21,656 nucleotides of DNA from CAIOZW01 sp049317725 (GCA_049317725.1 JBMOHS010000053.1:1-21656), one strand, 5' to 3'; counted from the stretch's first letter, positions 8,116 to 14,791 are shown. Program-made: numbers and translations. The notes: a model not told the origin generated them from the letters alone.

Positions 8116-8600
8116 CAGGCATGCCCCATGACCATCACCGAGATGTTCCGCTCCCGGCAATCATCGAGCTCAATAAAGAAAAGACTCTGCCACTGCCCCA
8201 TCTGCAAGCGCCCATCCGCGATGTTGAGGCAGACCGAGGTCGGCAGGAAGAGCGATTTGCAGTGAGAGTGGCCGTTGGCGGGTTCGTCCGGTGGAATGTC
8301 GACGCGACGACTGAAGTCGTTGTGCTGGTACTCTCCGTGACGCGGCGCCAGCCGCTCGAGCAGATCCCTCAGATCATCGAGCAGCAGCGGTTCATTCTCA
8401 TTGACGATCAGCGCTGTCGTCGTGTGACGGGTCTGGATGTTGACCCAGCCGTGGCGCACGCCAGAGCGCGCAACGATCCCCGCCACCTCCTTGGTCAAGT
8501 CAATGAACTGCAAACAACCCGATGTCTGGATCCGAATCAGGCTGTGGGAGGTTTTGATCGCTGTCGCCAGCGCTTCTTCCACCACGGCAGTTTGAAACAT
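8115..8600 (-). CDS. YjbQ/UPF0047 family protein (secondary thiamine-phosphate synthase-like)
   Basis: The family is recognised by RHTTTAL (58-64), NEN (67-69), YQHND (91-95), NGHSHCKS (109-116) and the C-terminal GQWQSLFFIELD. The His/Glu/Cys residues in these motifs form the putative active site. The E. coli homologue has weak thiamine-phosphate synthase activity when overproduced, and its physiological role is unsettled. The protein has 161 residues against roughly 135-140 usual for the family. The extra is about 20 residues at the N-terminus that carry no motif, so the true start may be later, but no downstream ATG or GTG is well placed. A weak AAAGGG precedes the ATG. The stop overlaps the manC start (TGATG). 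Confidence 0.9.
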   Translation of the reverse strand: MFQTAVVEEALATAIKTSHSLIRIQTSGCLQFIDLTKEVAGIVARSGVRHGWVNIQTRHTTTALIVNENEPLLLDDLRDLLERLAPRHGEYQHNDFSRRVDIPPDEPANGHSHCKSLFLPTSVCLNIADGRLQMGQWQSLFFIELDDCRERNISVMVMGHA

Positions 8601-8749
8601 AGCAACCCTTTCGATTAGTCGGCCTCATGGGGCAATTGTCGTGGAAATCCTCAACCCCAGGAGCAACGACTGGGAGTGCTGGAACCACTCAGTTGGCGGA
8701 GTTCTGTCTGAACGAGAAGGAATGGTGAACGTACCCAGGGTCCTTCACG

Positions 8750-9133
8750 TTAGCGCAGCCGCGCGGCTTGAATCAAGGCTTCCATATGGTCCAGGTAACG
8801 TTCCAACGCTTGACGTCCCACCACTGAAAGACGATAGCGGGTTCGGGGAACGCGCCCCTCGAACGCTTTGGTACAGTCGATATATCCCGCCTCTTCCAAC
8901 CGACGCGCGTGCACGCTGATATTGCCATCGGTCGTCTTGAGCAGCTCCCGTAACTCTGTAAAAGTGAGGGTCTCGTTGACCGCCAGGGCGCTGACAATCC
9001 CCAGCCGGATCCGCTCGTGAATCAGACTGTCGAGCTGAGGAGTCGTCTCAACTGCTCGTCGGGCAGCTCGCTCCAGCCGGGAGGACTCGACGGTTGGGAC
9101 GGTCATCTGTTCCATCTGTGCTCTGCTAGCCAC
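8750..9133 (-). CDS. Winged-helix transcriptional regulator (HTH_34/ArsR-MarR-like)
   Basis: This 127-residue DNA-binding protein has one winged-helix domain at about residues 37-115. IHERIRLGIVSALAV is the first helix, FTELRELLKTTDGNISVHARRLEEAGYI holds the helix-turn-helix, and FEGRVPRTRYRLSVVGRQAL forms the wing and last helix. This is the small single-domain family often annotated as 'winged helix DNA-binding domain'. The start is taken as GTG 9133, with AGGAGG four bases upstream and an 8-base overlap with the end of the membrane protein gene. ATG 9115 is an alternative. It follows the membrane protein on the same transcript and may regulate it, but no ligand domain is visible. A 149-base gap after its stop, before the YjbQ gene, contains no clear terminator. 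Confidence 0.85.
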   Translation of the reverse strand: MASRAQMEQMTVPTVESSRLERAARRAVETTPQLDSLIHERIRLGIVSALAVNETLTFTELRELLKTTDGNISVHARRLEEAGYIDCTKAFEGRVPRTRYRLSVVGRQALERYLDHMEALIQAARLR

Positions 9134-9779
9134 CGTGCCTCCTGGCGATCATCCATCCAAACACAATGTGCAGCCCCCCGAACCCCAGTGCCATGAGCAG
9201 GTTTCCCCAAGAGTCCGGTGCAAAGAGGGCCACCGCCCCCAACCCCATGAAGACCATCCCCATCATTGGCACCACCCGCACCGAGAAGGCGCCTCCAGTG
9301 ACCACCCCCGCTCCGTAGAGCAACAACCAGAGCCCTGGGAGAACTTCTGTCTGCCCCGCACGGGTCAGCGCCGTCGAGAGAATCGCCCCAGCCAGCAGCG
9401 GCGGTGCCAGACTGAGCGTGAACTTCCGACCGGGACCCGAGAGCAGCTTCAGGCTCGTTGCACGCGCCTTGCGCTTCATCGCGATCCCGCCAATCCCCAA
9501 CGCCAACGGTAACTCCCAACTCCAGACGACCAGCCAACCCGGCCAGCCTGTCGCCCCCACCCGCCCCTCCATCCGCTCCGCCCAGATCGCCGCCACTAGC
9601 GCCGTTACCCCGATCAGGACACTCCCCTTCCCCGGGACCGCCGTGAAGGAGGCCGAGCGCTCCATCGTCTCCCGGATGAAGCGCAGATTCTCCATCGCCT
9701 GCCCGTGTAACGTCCGCAGCGGCCTCTCCTGCCCCTTCAGAAGCGCCCCTTCCGTCGGTTCCCTCTCCGCCCAACTCAT
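9126..9779 (-). CDS. Six-helix integral membrane protein of unknown function
   Basis: The 217-residue product has a polar N-terminal region of about 50 residues, including ENLRFIRETMERSASFTAVPG, then six hydrophobic segments starting with VLIGVTALVAAIWA and ending with GLHIVFGWMIA. No catalytic motif or transporter signature is visible. I recall similar proteins with the RFIRETMERS-FTAVPG block in Acidobacteria and relatives, often paired with a winged-helix regulator as here. Start ATG 9779 has AGAGGAGG eight bases upstream. The in-frame GTG three codons earlier directly abuts that Shine-Dalgarno and cannot use it. Its end overlaps the regulator gene by 8 bases. A promoter lies upstream at 9813-9842. 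Confidence 0.75.
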   Translation of the reverse strand: MSWAEREPTEGALLKGQERPLRTLHGQAMENLRFIRETMERSASFTAVPGKGSVLIGVTALVAAIWAERMEGRVGATGWPGWLVVWSWELPLALGIGGIAMKRKARATSLKLLSGPGRKFTLSLAPPLLAGAILSTALTRAGQTEVLPGLWLLLYGAGVVTGGAFSVRVVPMMGMVFMGLGAVALFAPDSWGNLLMALGFGGLHIVFGWMIARRHGG

Positions 9780-9812
9780 CTCCCCCACCCTCCTCTTTCT
9801 GAATAATCGGAG

Positions 9813-9842
9813 ATCTTACACACCACCCCCCACACCTGACAA
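9813..9842 (-). promoter_or_regulatory. Candidate sigma-70-type promoter for the membrane protein/regulator pair
   Basis: On the minus strand TTGTCA (9842-9837, 5 of 6 to consensus) is followed by an 18-base spacer and TAAGAT (9818-9813, 4 of 6). Transcription would start near 9806, about 27 bases before ATG 9779 and just before its AGGAGG. An 8-bp palindrome AAGTACTT (9841-9848) overlaps the -35 box and could be an operator site for the downstream winged-helix protein. Confidence 0.5.
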
Positions 9843-9876
9843 GTACTTTTCCTGGTAAAGCCAATTTGTGGAGAGG

Positions 9877-10602
9877 TCAGGGGCGCCGAGGGGAGGCGAG
9901 GTGGACGGAAGCGCGGTAGTCACTGCCTTTGATGCGAACCACTTTGCACATTTCGTAGAGGCGGGAGCGGAGTCGGACCCCGACGCGATCGGTGAGGGAC
10001 TCCTCGCCGGGGATTTCCGGGTCGTCGAGGTAGTTGGTGGTAAAGAGGGTCACGCGGCGGTCATTGTAGCGGGTGTTGATGATCTGGGTCATGGTGTCCC
10101 GAACCCAGTCGGTCGGCTTGGAAGCGCCAAGTTCATCGAGAACGAGAACATCGGCTTGGTAAACAGGCTCGAGAACGCGAAGTTCCGTCGATTGGGAGAC
10201 AGGGTTGTAACTGTCTTGGATCTCCTTGAGCAGGTCGCGAAAATCATAAAAGAGACAACGAACTCCCTTCTCAAGGAGGGCATTGAGGGCAGCGACGGCA
10301 AGGTGAGTCTTGCCGACGCCACACGGGCCCATCAAGAGGAGACCGACGTCGAAGATGGGGTACTCCCGAACCAGCTTCTGCGCGTCCGTCACGGCGTGCG
10401 ACTGGGAGCGAAAGACCTCGTCAGCGGTGAAATTGTTGCCTTGGGGATGAAAGTTCTCGAAGGTGCAGCTCTCATAGCGACGCGGAAGACGGGCGTTGAC
10501 AATCAGCTTGGCCCGCCGTTCGGCATCGCGACAGCGGCAGACGCGGACCCCTTGTCCGACGACCAACTCCCACCCGGTTCCTTGACACAATGGACAGTCC
10601 AT
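9877..10602 (-). CDS. DnaC/IstB-like AAA+ ATPase (putative helicase loader) with N-terminal zinc-binding motif
   Basis: This 241-residue ATPase resembles DnaC/DnaI-type loaders, which place the replicative helicase on DNA. An N-terminal Cys cluster (Cys3, Cys6, Cys22, Cys24) suggests a zinc site. Walker A is GPCGVGKT (92-99), Walker B is VLVLDE (152-157) and sensor I is TTN (188-190). RLRSRLYEM near 210-218 supplies the arginine-finger region. A stop seven codons upstream fixes the start at ATG 10602. No Shine-Dalgarno is evident, and a tandem 12-bp repeat sits just upstream of the start. No transposase lies nearby, so this is more likely a chromosomal loader than an IS21 IstB helper. It is probably transcribed from the strong promoter at 10767-10796, giving a leader of about 155 bases. 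Confidence 0.85.
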   Translation of the reverse strand: MDCPLCQGTGWELVVGQGVRVCRCRDAERRAKLIVNARLPRRYESCTFENFHPQGNNFTADEVFRSQSHAVTDAQKLVREYPIFDVGLLLMGPCGVGKTHLAVAALNALLEKGVRCLFYDFRDLLKEIQDSYNPVSQSTELRVLEPVYQADVLVLDELGASKPTDWVRDTMTQIINTRYNDRRVTLFTTNYLDDPEIPGEESLTDRVGVRLRSRLYEMCKVVRIKGSDYRASVHLASPRRP

Positions 10603-10611
10603 ATCGGTTTC

Positions 10612-10635
10612 CGACTCGATCTACGACTCGATCTC
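10612..10635. repeat. Tandem 12-bp direct repeat immediately upstream of the ATPase start
   Basis: CGACTCGATCTA (10612-10623) is followed directly by CGACTCGATCTC (10624-10635), differing only in the last base. The pair lies nine bases before the ATG of the DnaC-like gene, where a ribosome binding site would be expected. It may be a small duplication. Confidence 0.6.
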
Positions 10636-10758
10636 GGGGACCTGAGCGTTGTCCCCGTCCGGCAAGCGCTCACCACCGGTAAGGGGTCTCCCGAGCACTC
10701 TGACCAAGATCGGCCAGATCGTCAGGTTGACGCCAAGACTGGGCAGGGGGCCTCGCAA
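10621..10758 (-). CDS. Possible 45-aa leader ORF upstream of the DnaC-like gene (doubtful)
   Basis: A minus-strand frame runs from TTG 10758 to TAG 10621-10623 and would encode 45 residues, beginning MRGPLPSLGVNL and ending with an acidic tail. The TTG lies only eight bases after the -10 box at 10767-10772, so the transcript would be nearly leaderless. Other in-frame options such as GTG 10698 have no Shine-Dalgarno. The composition (TIWPILVRVLGRPL) looks protein-like, but there is no family match I recognise. It could equally be non-coding leader RNA. Confidence 0.2.
   Translation of the reverse strand: MRGPLPSLGVNLTIWPILVRVLGRPLTGGERLPDGDNAQVPEIES
10636..10656 (-). other. Leader hairpin upstream of the DnaC-like gene
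   Basis: GGGGAC (10656-10651 on the minus strand) pairs with GTCCCC (10641-10636) across a 9-base loop, within the predicted 5' leader of the DnaC-like transcript. A longer alternative pairing of GAGCG with CGCTC overlaps it. There is no U-run, so it is not a terminator. Confidence 0.4.
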
Positions 10759-10766
10759 AAAACCTG

Positions 10767-10796
10767 ATTATAGGCGGCCGGGCGGACCGCTTTCAA
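10767..10796 (-). promoter_or_regulatory. Near-consensus sigma-70-type promoter for the DnaC-like gene
   Basis: On the minus strand TTGAAA (10796-10791, 5 of 6) is followed by an 18-base GC-rich spacer and a perfect TATAAT (10772-10767). It is the best promoter match I found in the window. Transcription would start near 10760 and run through the 155-base leader into the DnaC-like ATPase gene. Confidence 0.65.
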
Positions 10797-10814
10797 GAAG
10801 CGGGGAGGGATCCG

Positions 10815-10844
10815 TTGCCAGGGCCATAGGGCGACGGCTACAAT
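10815..10844 (+). promoter_or_regulatory. Candidate promoter for the small ORF and O-antigen-ligase genes
   Basis: TTGCCA (10815-10820, 5 of 6) is followed by an 18-base spacer and TACAAT (10839-10844, 5 of 6). The start point would be near 10851, 40 bases before the ATG of the 43-aa ORF. Its -35 box lies 18 bases from that of the opposite promoter, so the two stand back to back. Confidence 0.6.
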
Positions 10845-10890
10845 ATCACCCGTTTAGCTAAGGCCGCTCAAAGACTGGATCGAGGAGCGG

Positions 10891-11022
10891 ATGTCCGGTC
10901 AGAACAACCGGTCGAATTTTTGGGGAGGAAGCGACGTGGATTTCTCTCGTGAGGGAGGTGCCCCCCTGCCGGCTGCTGATGGGAGCGTGGTGCCTTTTCC
11001 GGGAGATTCGAGGAGCGAATGA
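10891..11022 (+). CDS. Unrecognised 43-aa small protein coupled to the O-antigen-ligase gene
   Basis: ATG 10891 has GAGGAG three bases upstream, and the frame stays open for 43 codons to a TGA at 11020-11022 that overlaps the next ATG (ATGA). The product is hydrophilic, begins MSGQNNRSNFWGGSDVDFSR, is rich in Gly, Ser and Pro, and has no membrane segment. A stop (TAG) ten codons upstream bounds it. An internal GTG at 10936 also has a good Shine-Dalgarno (GGGGAGGA) and would give a 28-aa form. The region around its start (TCGAGGAGCGGATG) almost repeats that of the next gene (TCGAGGAGCGAATG). It may be a leader peptide that sets translation of the ligase, or a small partner protein. I know of no homologue. 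Confidence 0.5.
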   Translation: MSGQNNRSNFWGGSDVDFSREGGAPLPAADGSVVPFPGDSRSE

Positions 11023-13082
11023 GCGCAAGAAAGAGACGAGAGCCGCTGCCAGTTCGTGAGAAGCAAGCGAAACGCTGGCCAGGAATGATCGATGGAGTGA
11101 TCCTCCTGCTGCCGATCCTCTCCCTGACCCCCAACAACTTTGTTCCGCCATCGTTCTCGTATTTGGGAATGGCGACCCAGGAGCTGGTCGTCGCCGTCTA
11201 TCTGGTGGTAGTGCTCGGGCTGCTCTCAGGATTCGGCTGGTGGCGGAGACGAGATCCTTGCCTGCTTGATCGTCCTCAAATCTGGATCTTGGCAACTGCC
11301 ATCGCCTTCGTGGGGTGGCAGGCCATCACCCTCACTTGGGCACCGTCGTTCTCTGATGGTATCCGACTGGTTGGCCTCTGGTTTCTCTTTGCCGTCTTTC
11401 TCGGTTTGAGTGTGACGGGTGCACAAGCACGGACCGGCATCTGGCTTTATCGGGTCTTGACCGTGCTCGGGATCGTGCTCGCCGGGACGATTCTCTATGA
11501 GCGCTATGTCTATGGGATCGACCTCCTGGGCTTCTTCTTCAACCACGGGATGGCGGCCGAGCTGCTGGTGACCCTCGTCCCCATCCAATTGATGGTGATC
11601 TTCCACAAAGAGCGGAGCCCGGATCTCTGGCTGACCTTGTTCGCCGCACTTGTGACGATGGGAGCCTTGCTGGCCAACTTGCGGCGTGGGGCCCTGCTCG
11701 CCCTGGCAGTGGTGCTGGCCTTGATCACCGTCGGCCACTTGGTGCGGATTGTTCGGCTCCCGTATGCGGGCCGCCTGGCGATCCTCTTCGGATGTTTGGC
11801 ACTGGGGGGGGGCGGCGTTGGGATTGGAGCGCGAGAGTACGTTCTGCAGCGGATCGAGGGGGCATTCAACCTGACCTCCGACGAGGCAGGAGCGTCGACC
11901 CGGCTGCGCAACTGGAAGACCGCCATCGAGATGATCAAGGAAAGCCCCCTGCAAGGTGTCGGGCAGGGGGGATTCCCTAACCTCTATGGGTTCTACCGGG
12001 AGGGTTGGATCTCCCAACCGGAGAATGGGACTCTGGCGAAGGTCTTCGGGGCCGAGGACTCAGACAGCATCCGGGCACCACTGACGCACAATGAGTACCT
12101 GCAGATTCTGACCGAGCTTGGTGCCTTCGGGTCGCTCCTCTTCGTGCTCTTCTGGGGGGGGATTGTCCTTGTCCTCTGGCGACGGTTCCGTGGAGCCGGG
12201 GGTTACTTTTCGATCGGTGCGTTGCTGGGACTGGTGTCATTCGGGATCAGCTCCCTGACGAGTGGTTTCTCCTTTCGGTACCCGACCGGCACAATCTGGG
12301 CTTGGGGCGTGATAGTGATCGGGTGGGTGGCGACGGCGGGGATCACGGGAACTCCTGACGGGGCGACACCGGACTCGACGAACGGGGGCCGCTGGTCAAT
12401 TCCAGGATGGAGCCGCGGTGTCATCCCAATCATCCTGCTGATCCCGGCCATCCTCTTGGCCAATGGCGCTTGGAACATATACCAGAGTCAGCAGTTGCAG
12501 GGGCAGGCCACCCTCGACACAGAGGTTCTGGACTTGGCCTTCTACCCTAACAACGCCTCGGGCAATGAGCGGCTAGCCCGCCGTTACCAGCAGGTACTCG
12601 CCTTCGATCCCCAGAACAGCGGGGCCCACCTGGGCTATGCGCTGCTGCTTTACCAGTTGAAACGCAACCGTGAGGCGCTTCCACACGCCGAATTTGCACT
12701 GCGACACGGCTATGGCCGTCCCTTCGCATTCGTTCTGGTCGCCTTTCTCCAGGAGCAGCTGACCGACCTTCCCGGAGCCATCCAGACACTGGAAACTTGT
12801 GCGGCAGCCTATCCCCGATCCTTCTTTGTGCGGGCATCCCTGGTCGAGATGCTCCGGCAGTCCGGGCAGGAAGCCGCCATGCGAGTGCACCAAGAGGCGA
12901 TGTATTCGCTCGACCGGATGCAGATGGAAAGCTGGGAGTTGGGTCTGCGATCGTCCTGGAAGGGGGCAGGGGAAGAGGCAACGCGTCGTAACCTCATACC
13001 GATGAGCAATCTGCAACCCCGATTGGCGGGAACACTCGTCTCGATGCGTGCCTACCATTACCGGCCGAGGGGTGAGGGGTGA
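11019..13082 (+). CDS. O-antigen ligase/polymerase-like (WaaL/Wzy_C) membrane protein with C-terminal TPR-like region
   Basis: This 687-residue inner-membrane protein starts with a basic stretch, followed by about ten hydrophobic segments through residue ~490, and ends in a soluble domain. The large periplasmic loop shows the ligase-family pattern: RNWKTAIEMIKESPLQGVG-GGF, then THNEYLQILTELG with His357, the kind of conserved His found in WaaL enzymes. Such proteins join lipid-linked glycan to an acceptor or polymerise it. The C-terminal ~180 residues (YQQVLAFDPQNSGAHLGYALL, ALPHAEFALRHGY) look like tetratricopeptide repeats. ATG 11019 has GAGGAG three bases upstream and overlaps the stop of the 43-aa ORF. 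The stop and last residues lie inside a heptamer repeat. Two glycosyltransferase genes face it downstream. Confidence 0.85.
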   Translation: MSARKRREPLPVREKQAKRWPGMIDGVILLLPILSLTPNNFVPPSFSYLGMATQELVVAVYLVVVLGLLSGFGWWRRRDPCLLDRPQIWILATAIAFVGWQAITLTWAPSFSDGIRLVGLWFLFAVFLGLSVTGAQARTGIWLYRVLTVLGIVLAGTILYERYVYGIDLLGFFFNHGMAAELLVTLVPIQLMVIFHKERSPDLWLTLFAALVTMGALLANLRRGALLALAVVLALITVGHLVRIVRLPYAGRLAILFGCLALGGGGVGIGAREYVLQRIEGAFNLTSDEAGASTRLRNWKTAIEMIKESPLQGVGQGGFPNLYGFYREGWISQPENGTLAKVFGAEDSDSIRAPLTHNEYLQILTELGAFGSLLFVLFWGGIVLVLWRRFRGAGGYFSIGALLGLVSFGISSLTSGFSFRYPTGTIWAWGVIVIGWVATAGITGTPDGATPDSTNGGRWSIPGWSRGVIPIILLIPAILLANGAWNIYQSQQLQGQATLDTEVLDLAFYPNNASGNERLARRYQQVLAFDPQNSGAHLGYALLLYQLKRNREALPHAEFALRHGYGRPFAFVLVAFLQEQLTDLPGAIQTLETCAAAYPRSFFVRASLVEMLRQSGQEAAMRVHQEAMYSLDRMQMESWELGLRSSWKGAGEEATRRNLIPMSNLQPRLAGTLVSMRAYHYRPRGEG

Positions 13083-13128
13083 GGGGCGAGGGGTGAGGAG
13101 TGAGGGGCGAGGGGCGAGGGGCGAGGCG
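13066..13128. repeat. Heptamer tandem repeat, about nine copies of YGAGGGG
   Basis: Nine adjacent 7-base units run from 13066 to 13128: CGAGGGG, TGAGGGG twice, CGAGGGG, TGAGGAG, TGAGGGG, CGAGGGG twice, and a decayed CGAGGCG. The ligase stop codon is the TGA of the third unit (13080-13082), so the last residues RGEG are repeat-encoded. The array fills the gap to the copper-binding lipoprotein gene. Since 7 is not a multiple of 3, the TGA units fall in different frames, and unit gain or loss upstream of 13080 would change the protein end. Confidence 0.9.
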
Positions 13129-13145
13129 ATCAAGAAAGGAAAGCG

Positions 13146-13559
13146 ATGAGAAAAAGTGGCTCGGCAGCCTCTGGCTGGAGAAGGGGGAGAATGTGGCGCC
13201 TGAGCTGCGGCTGGTTGCTGGTGGGGGGGCTTTGGATGATGACTGGGGCGTGTTCGGAAAAGGCTTCCCAGACAGGAACTGGAGGAGATGGTGTCCGGGA
13301 GTACTCCCTGCGCGGTCGAGTGGAAACGATTGATCCCGGCCGCAAGCGAGCGGTCATCGCCCACGAAGAGATACCGGGCTACATGAAACCGATGACGATG
13401 GGGTTCTCAATCCCGGACGAGAAGGTTCTCCAATCCCTTCACAGCGGAGATCGAATCGAGGCGCGACTGGTCTTCGATCCGAAGACCAACCTGTCTTGGC
13501 TGGAAGGAGTGCAAGTGATCCCCCCGCCAGCCTCCGATGCGCCGGCCCCAAGCCCCTAA
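13146..13559 (+). CDS. CusF-like periplasmic copper-binding lipoprotein
   Basis: This 137-residue exported protein has a basic N-terminus, a hydrophobic stretch and a likely lipobox MTGAC with Cys36, then a small beta-barrel of the CusF type (PF11604). The metal segment HEEIPGYMKPMTM gives His73, Met80, Met83 and Met85. Compared with E. coli CusF (His36, Trp44, Met47, Met49), Met80 stands where the copper-capping Trp44 is, a pattern I recall in other soluble copper-binding relatives. It probably carries or buffers Cu(I) in the periplasm. ATG 13146 has AAAGGA five to six bases upstream. Met16 is an alternative start. No efflux pump, SCO1 or other copper gene is in the window. Its TAA overlaps the convergent glycosyltransferase stop. 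Confidence 0.85.
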   Translation: MRKSGSAASGWRRGRMWRLSCGWLLVGGLWMMTGACSEKASQTGTGGDGVREYSLRGRVETIDPGRKRAVIAHEEIPGYMKPMTMGFSIPDEKVLQSLHSGDRIEARLVFDPKTNLSWLEGVQVIPPPASDAPAPSP

Positions 13560-14791
13560 GAATGAGGGGGTTGGCCCTCCTGGCGCAGGTAGGCCTCGAA
13601 ACGTTCCGCGAGGAGCGGCCACTGGTAGGTCGCCTCGACCAGATCCCGGCCCTTCGCCACCGCAGCGGCAGTCATCGATGGGTTGCTCAGAATTCGTTGG
13701 ACTGTAGCTGCCATCTCGTCTGGTTGATCGGCAAAGAAGATCCAGCCTTCTCCGAGGCGCCCCACTTCGGTCGTGGTCGTGCTGACGATGGGGCGACGAA
13801 GCGCCGCGTACTCAAAAAGCTTGAGTGGGCACGACCCATCCGAGACGGCGGAATGGGTGAAAGGGAGCAGGCAGACGTCCATGCGCTGGACGGCTCGCAT
13901 CGCCAAGGAATAGGGCTGCGGTCCCGTCAAATGGACGTTGCGAAGTTGGAGTTCTCGAATTCGGCGTTGAAGTTCCGCGAAACGCCGCCCTCCCCCCACC
14001 AACAGGAAAGCCATTTCGGGCAAGCGGGTGGCGACAGCCAAGACCAACTCCAGATCAACCCAATATTCAAAAGCACCGACAAACCCGATGACCGGGCGTT
14101 GCCACGGCTCGATCCCCCACGCATCAAGACTCGCTGTGCCCTCACGAATCAGTGGCAGTGATTGGATCCGATCGAGATCGACAAGGTCCGCGCCATTGGG
14201 CAGAAAGAGCACTTGGCGGCCGGCCTGCTCCTCGAGGACACGAGATGCCACTGTCACGGTTGTTGCTTTCTCGAGCATCCTGGCCTGCACCGCCGTGGCC
14301 GCCCGCCGCCCCCCCCACCGGAAGAGCGCACGCCCCTCCCCCTCCATCATCGCCACCAGATCATCGGCCAAGTCAAAGTGGACCGGGCAGTCGACCAAGT
14401 CGAGCAGAGGGACTTGCGGCAGGTTGTAAAGGAACAGCAGGTCTATCTTTTGCTCACGGAGTGTTCGCCGGATTTGTGGAATCGAGGCAAGGGCGAGGAC
14501 CCCCTTCTTGAGCAGCTTGGTCCTCGGCCCTCCCCATTGCCAGAAACGATCGAACGGACGGGGACCACCCAGCTCAAAGAGGCTCATCCCCTCGGGCAAG
14601 AGTGGAGGAGGAGCTGCGGTCAGTCGACGATCGCTGGTCGGCAGGTCTTGGCTGATATCACCGATGGACATCGGGGGGGCAGTCAGCAGAAAGACTTGGT
14701 GTCCCCGCCGACAGAGGTGCGTCAGAAGCTGGTGATAGCGACTGCGATTGGCAGAATGCCATCGGGCCAGATAGGGAAAGAGAATCTTCAT
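13556..14791 (-). CDS. Glycosyltransferase, GT4-like (GT-B fold)
   Basis: This 411-residue enzyme probably transfers a sugar from a nucleotide donor during polysaccharide or glycolipid synthesis at the cytoplasmic face. The N-terminus MKILFPYLARWHSANRSRY and LTHLCRRGHQVFLLTAPP form the acceptor half. The donor half includes LFLPNGADLVDLD, IGFVGAFEYWVDLELVL, LLVGGG and the SCPLKLFEYAALRRPIVST segment, whose Glu matches the second Glu of the GT4 EX7E site. No signal peptide is present. It starts three bases after the stop of the membrane glycosyltransferase (TAAGGTATG), so the two are co-transcribed and probably coupled. Its stop overlaps that of the convergent copper-binding gene. Donor and acceptor sugars cannot be inferred. 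Confidence 0.87.
   Translation of the reverse strand: MKILFPYLARWHSANRSRYHQLLTHLCRRGHQVFLLTAPPMSIGDISQDLPTSDRRLTAAPPPLLPEGMSLFELGGPRPFDRFWQWGGPRTKLLKKGVLALASIPQIRRTLREQKIDLLFLYNLPQVPLLDLVDCPVHFDLADDLVAMMEGEGRALFRWGGRRAATAVQARMLEKATTVTVASRVLEEQAGRQVLFLPNGADLVDLDRIQSLPLIREGTASLDAWGIEPWQRPVIGFVGAFEYWVDLELVLAVATRLPEMAFLLVGGGRRFAELQRRIRELQLRNVHLTGPQPYSLAMRAVQRMDVCLLPFTHSAVSDGSCPLKLFEYAALRRPIVSTTTTEVGRLGEGWIFFADQPDEMAATVQRILSNPSMTAAAVAKGRDLVEATYQWPLLAERFEAYLRQEGQPPHS

Noticed and set aside
9780..9788. GTG 9788 as the start of the six-helix membrane protein
   Set aside because: The Shine-Dalgarno AGGAGG directly abuts the GTG with no spacer, while ATG 9779 lies eight bases from it.
9877..10602. IS21 IstB transposition helper
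   Set aside because: There is no IstA transposase, terminal repeat or target duplication nearby. The Cys-rich N-terminus and own promoter fit a chromosomal DnaC-like loader better.
10895..10920. Hairpin CCGGT/ACCGG followed by five T bases, resembling an intrinsic terminator or attenuator
   Set aside because: The stem has only five pairs, the T-run is offset by several bases, and the segment lies inside the supported 43-aa ORF.
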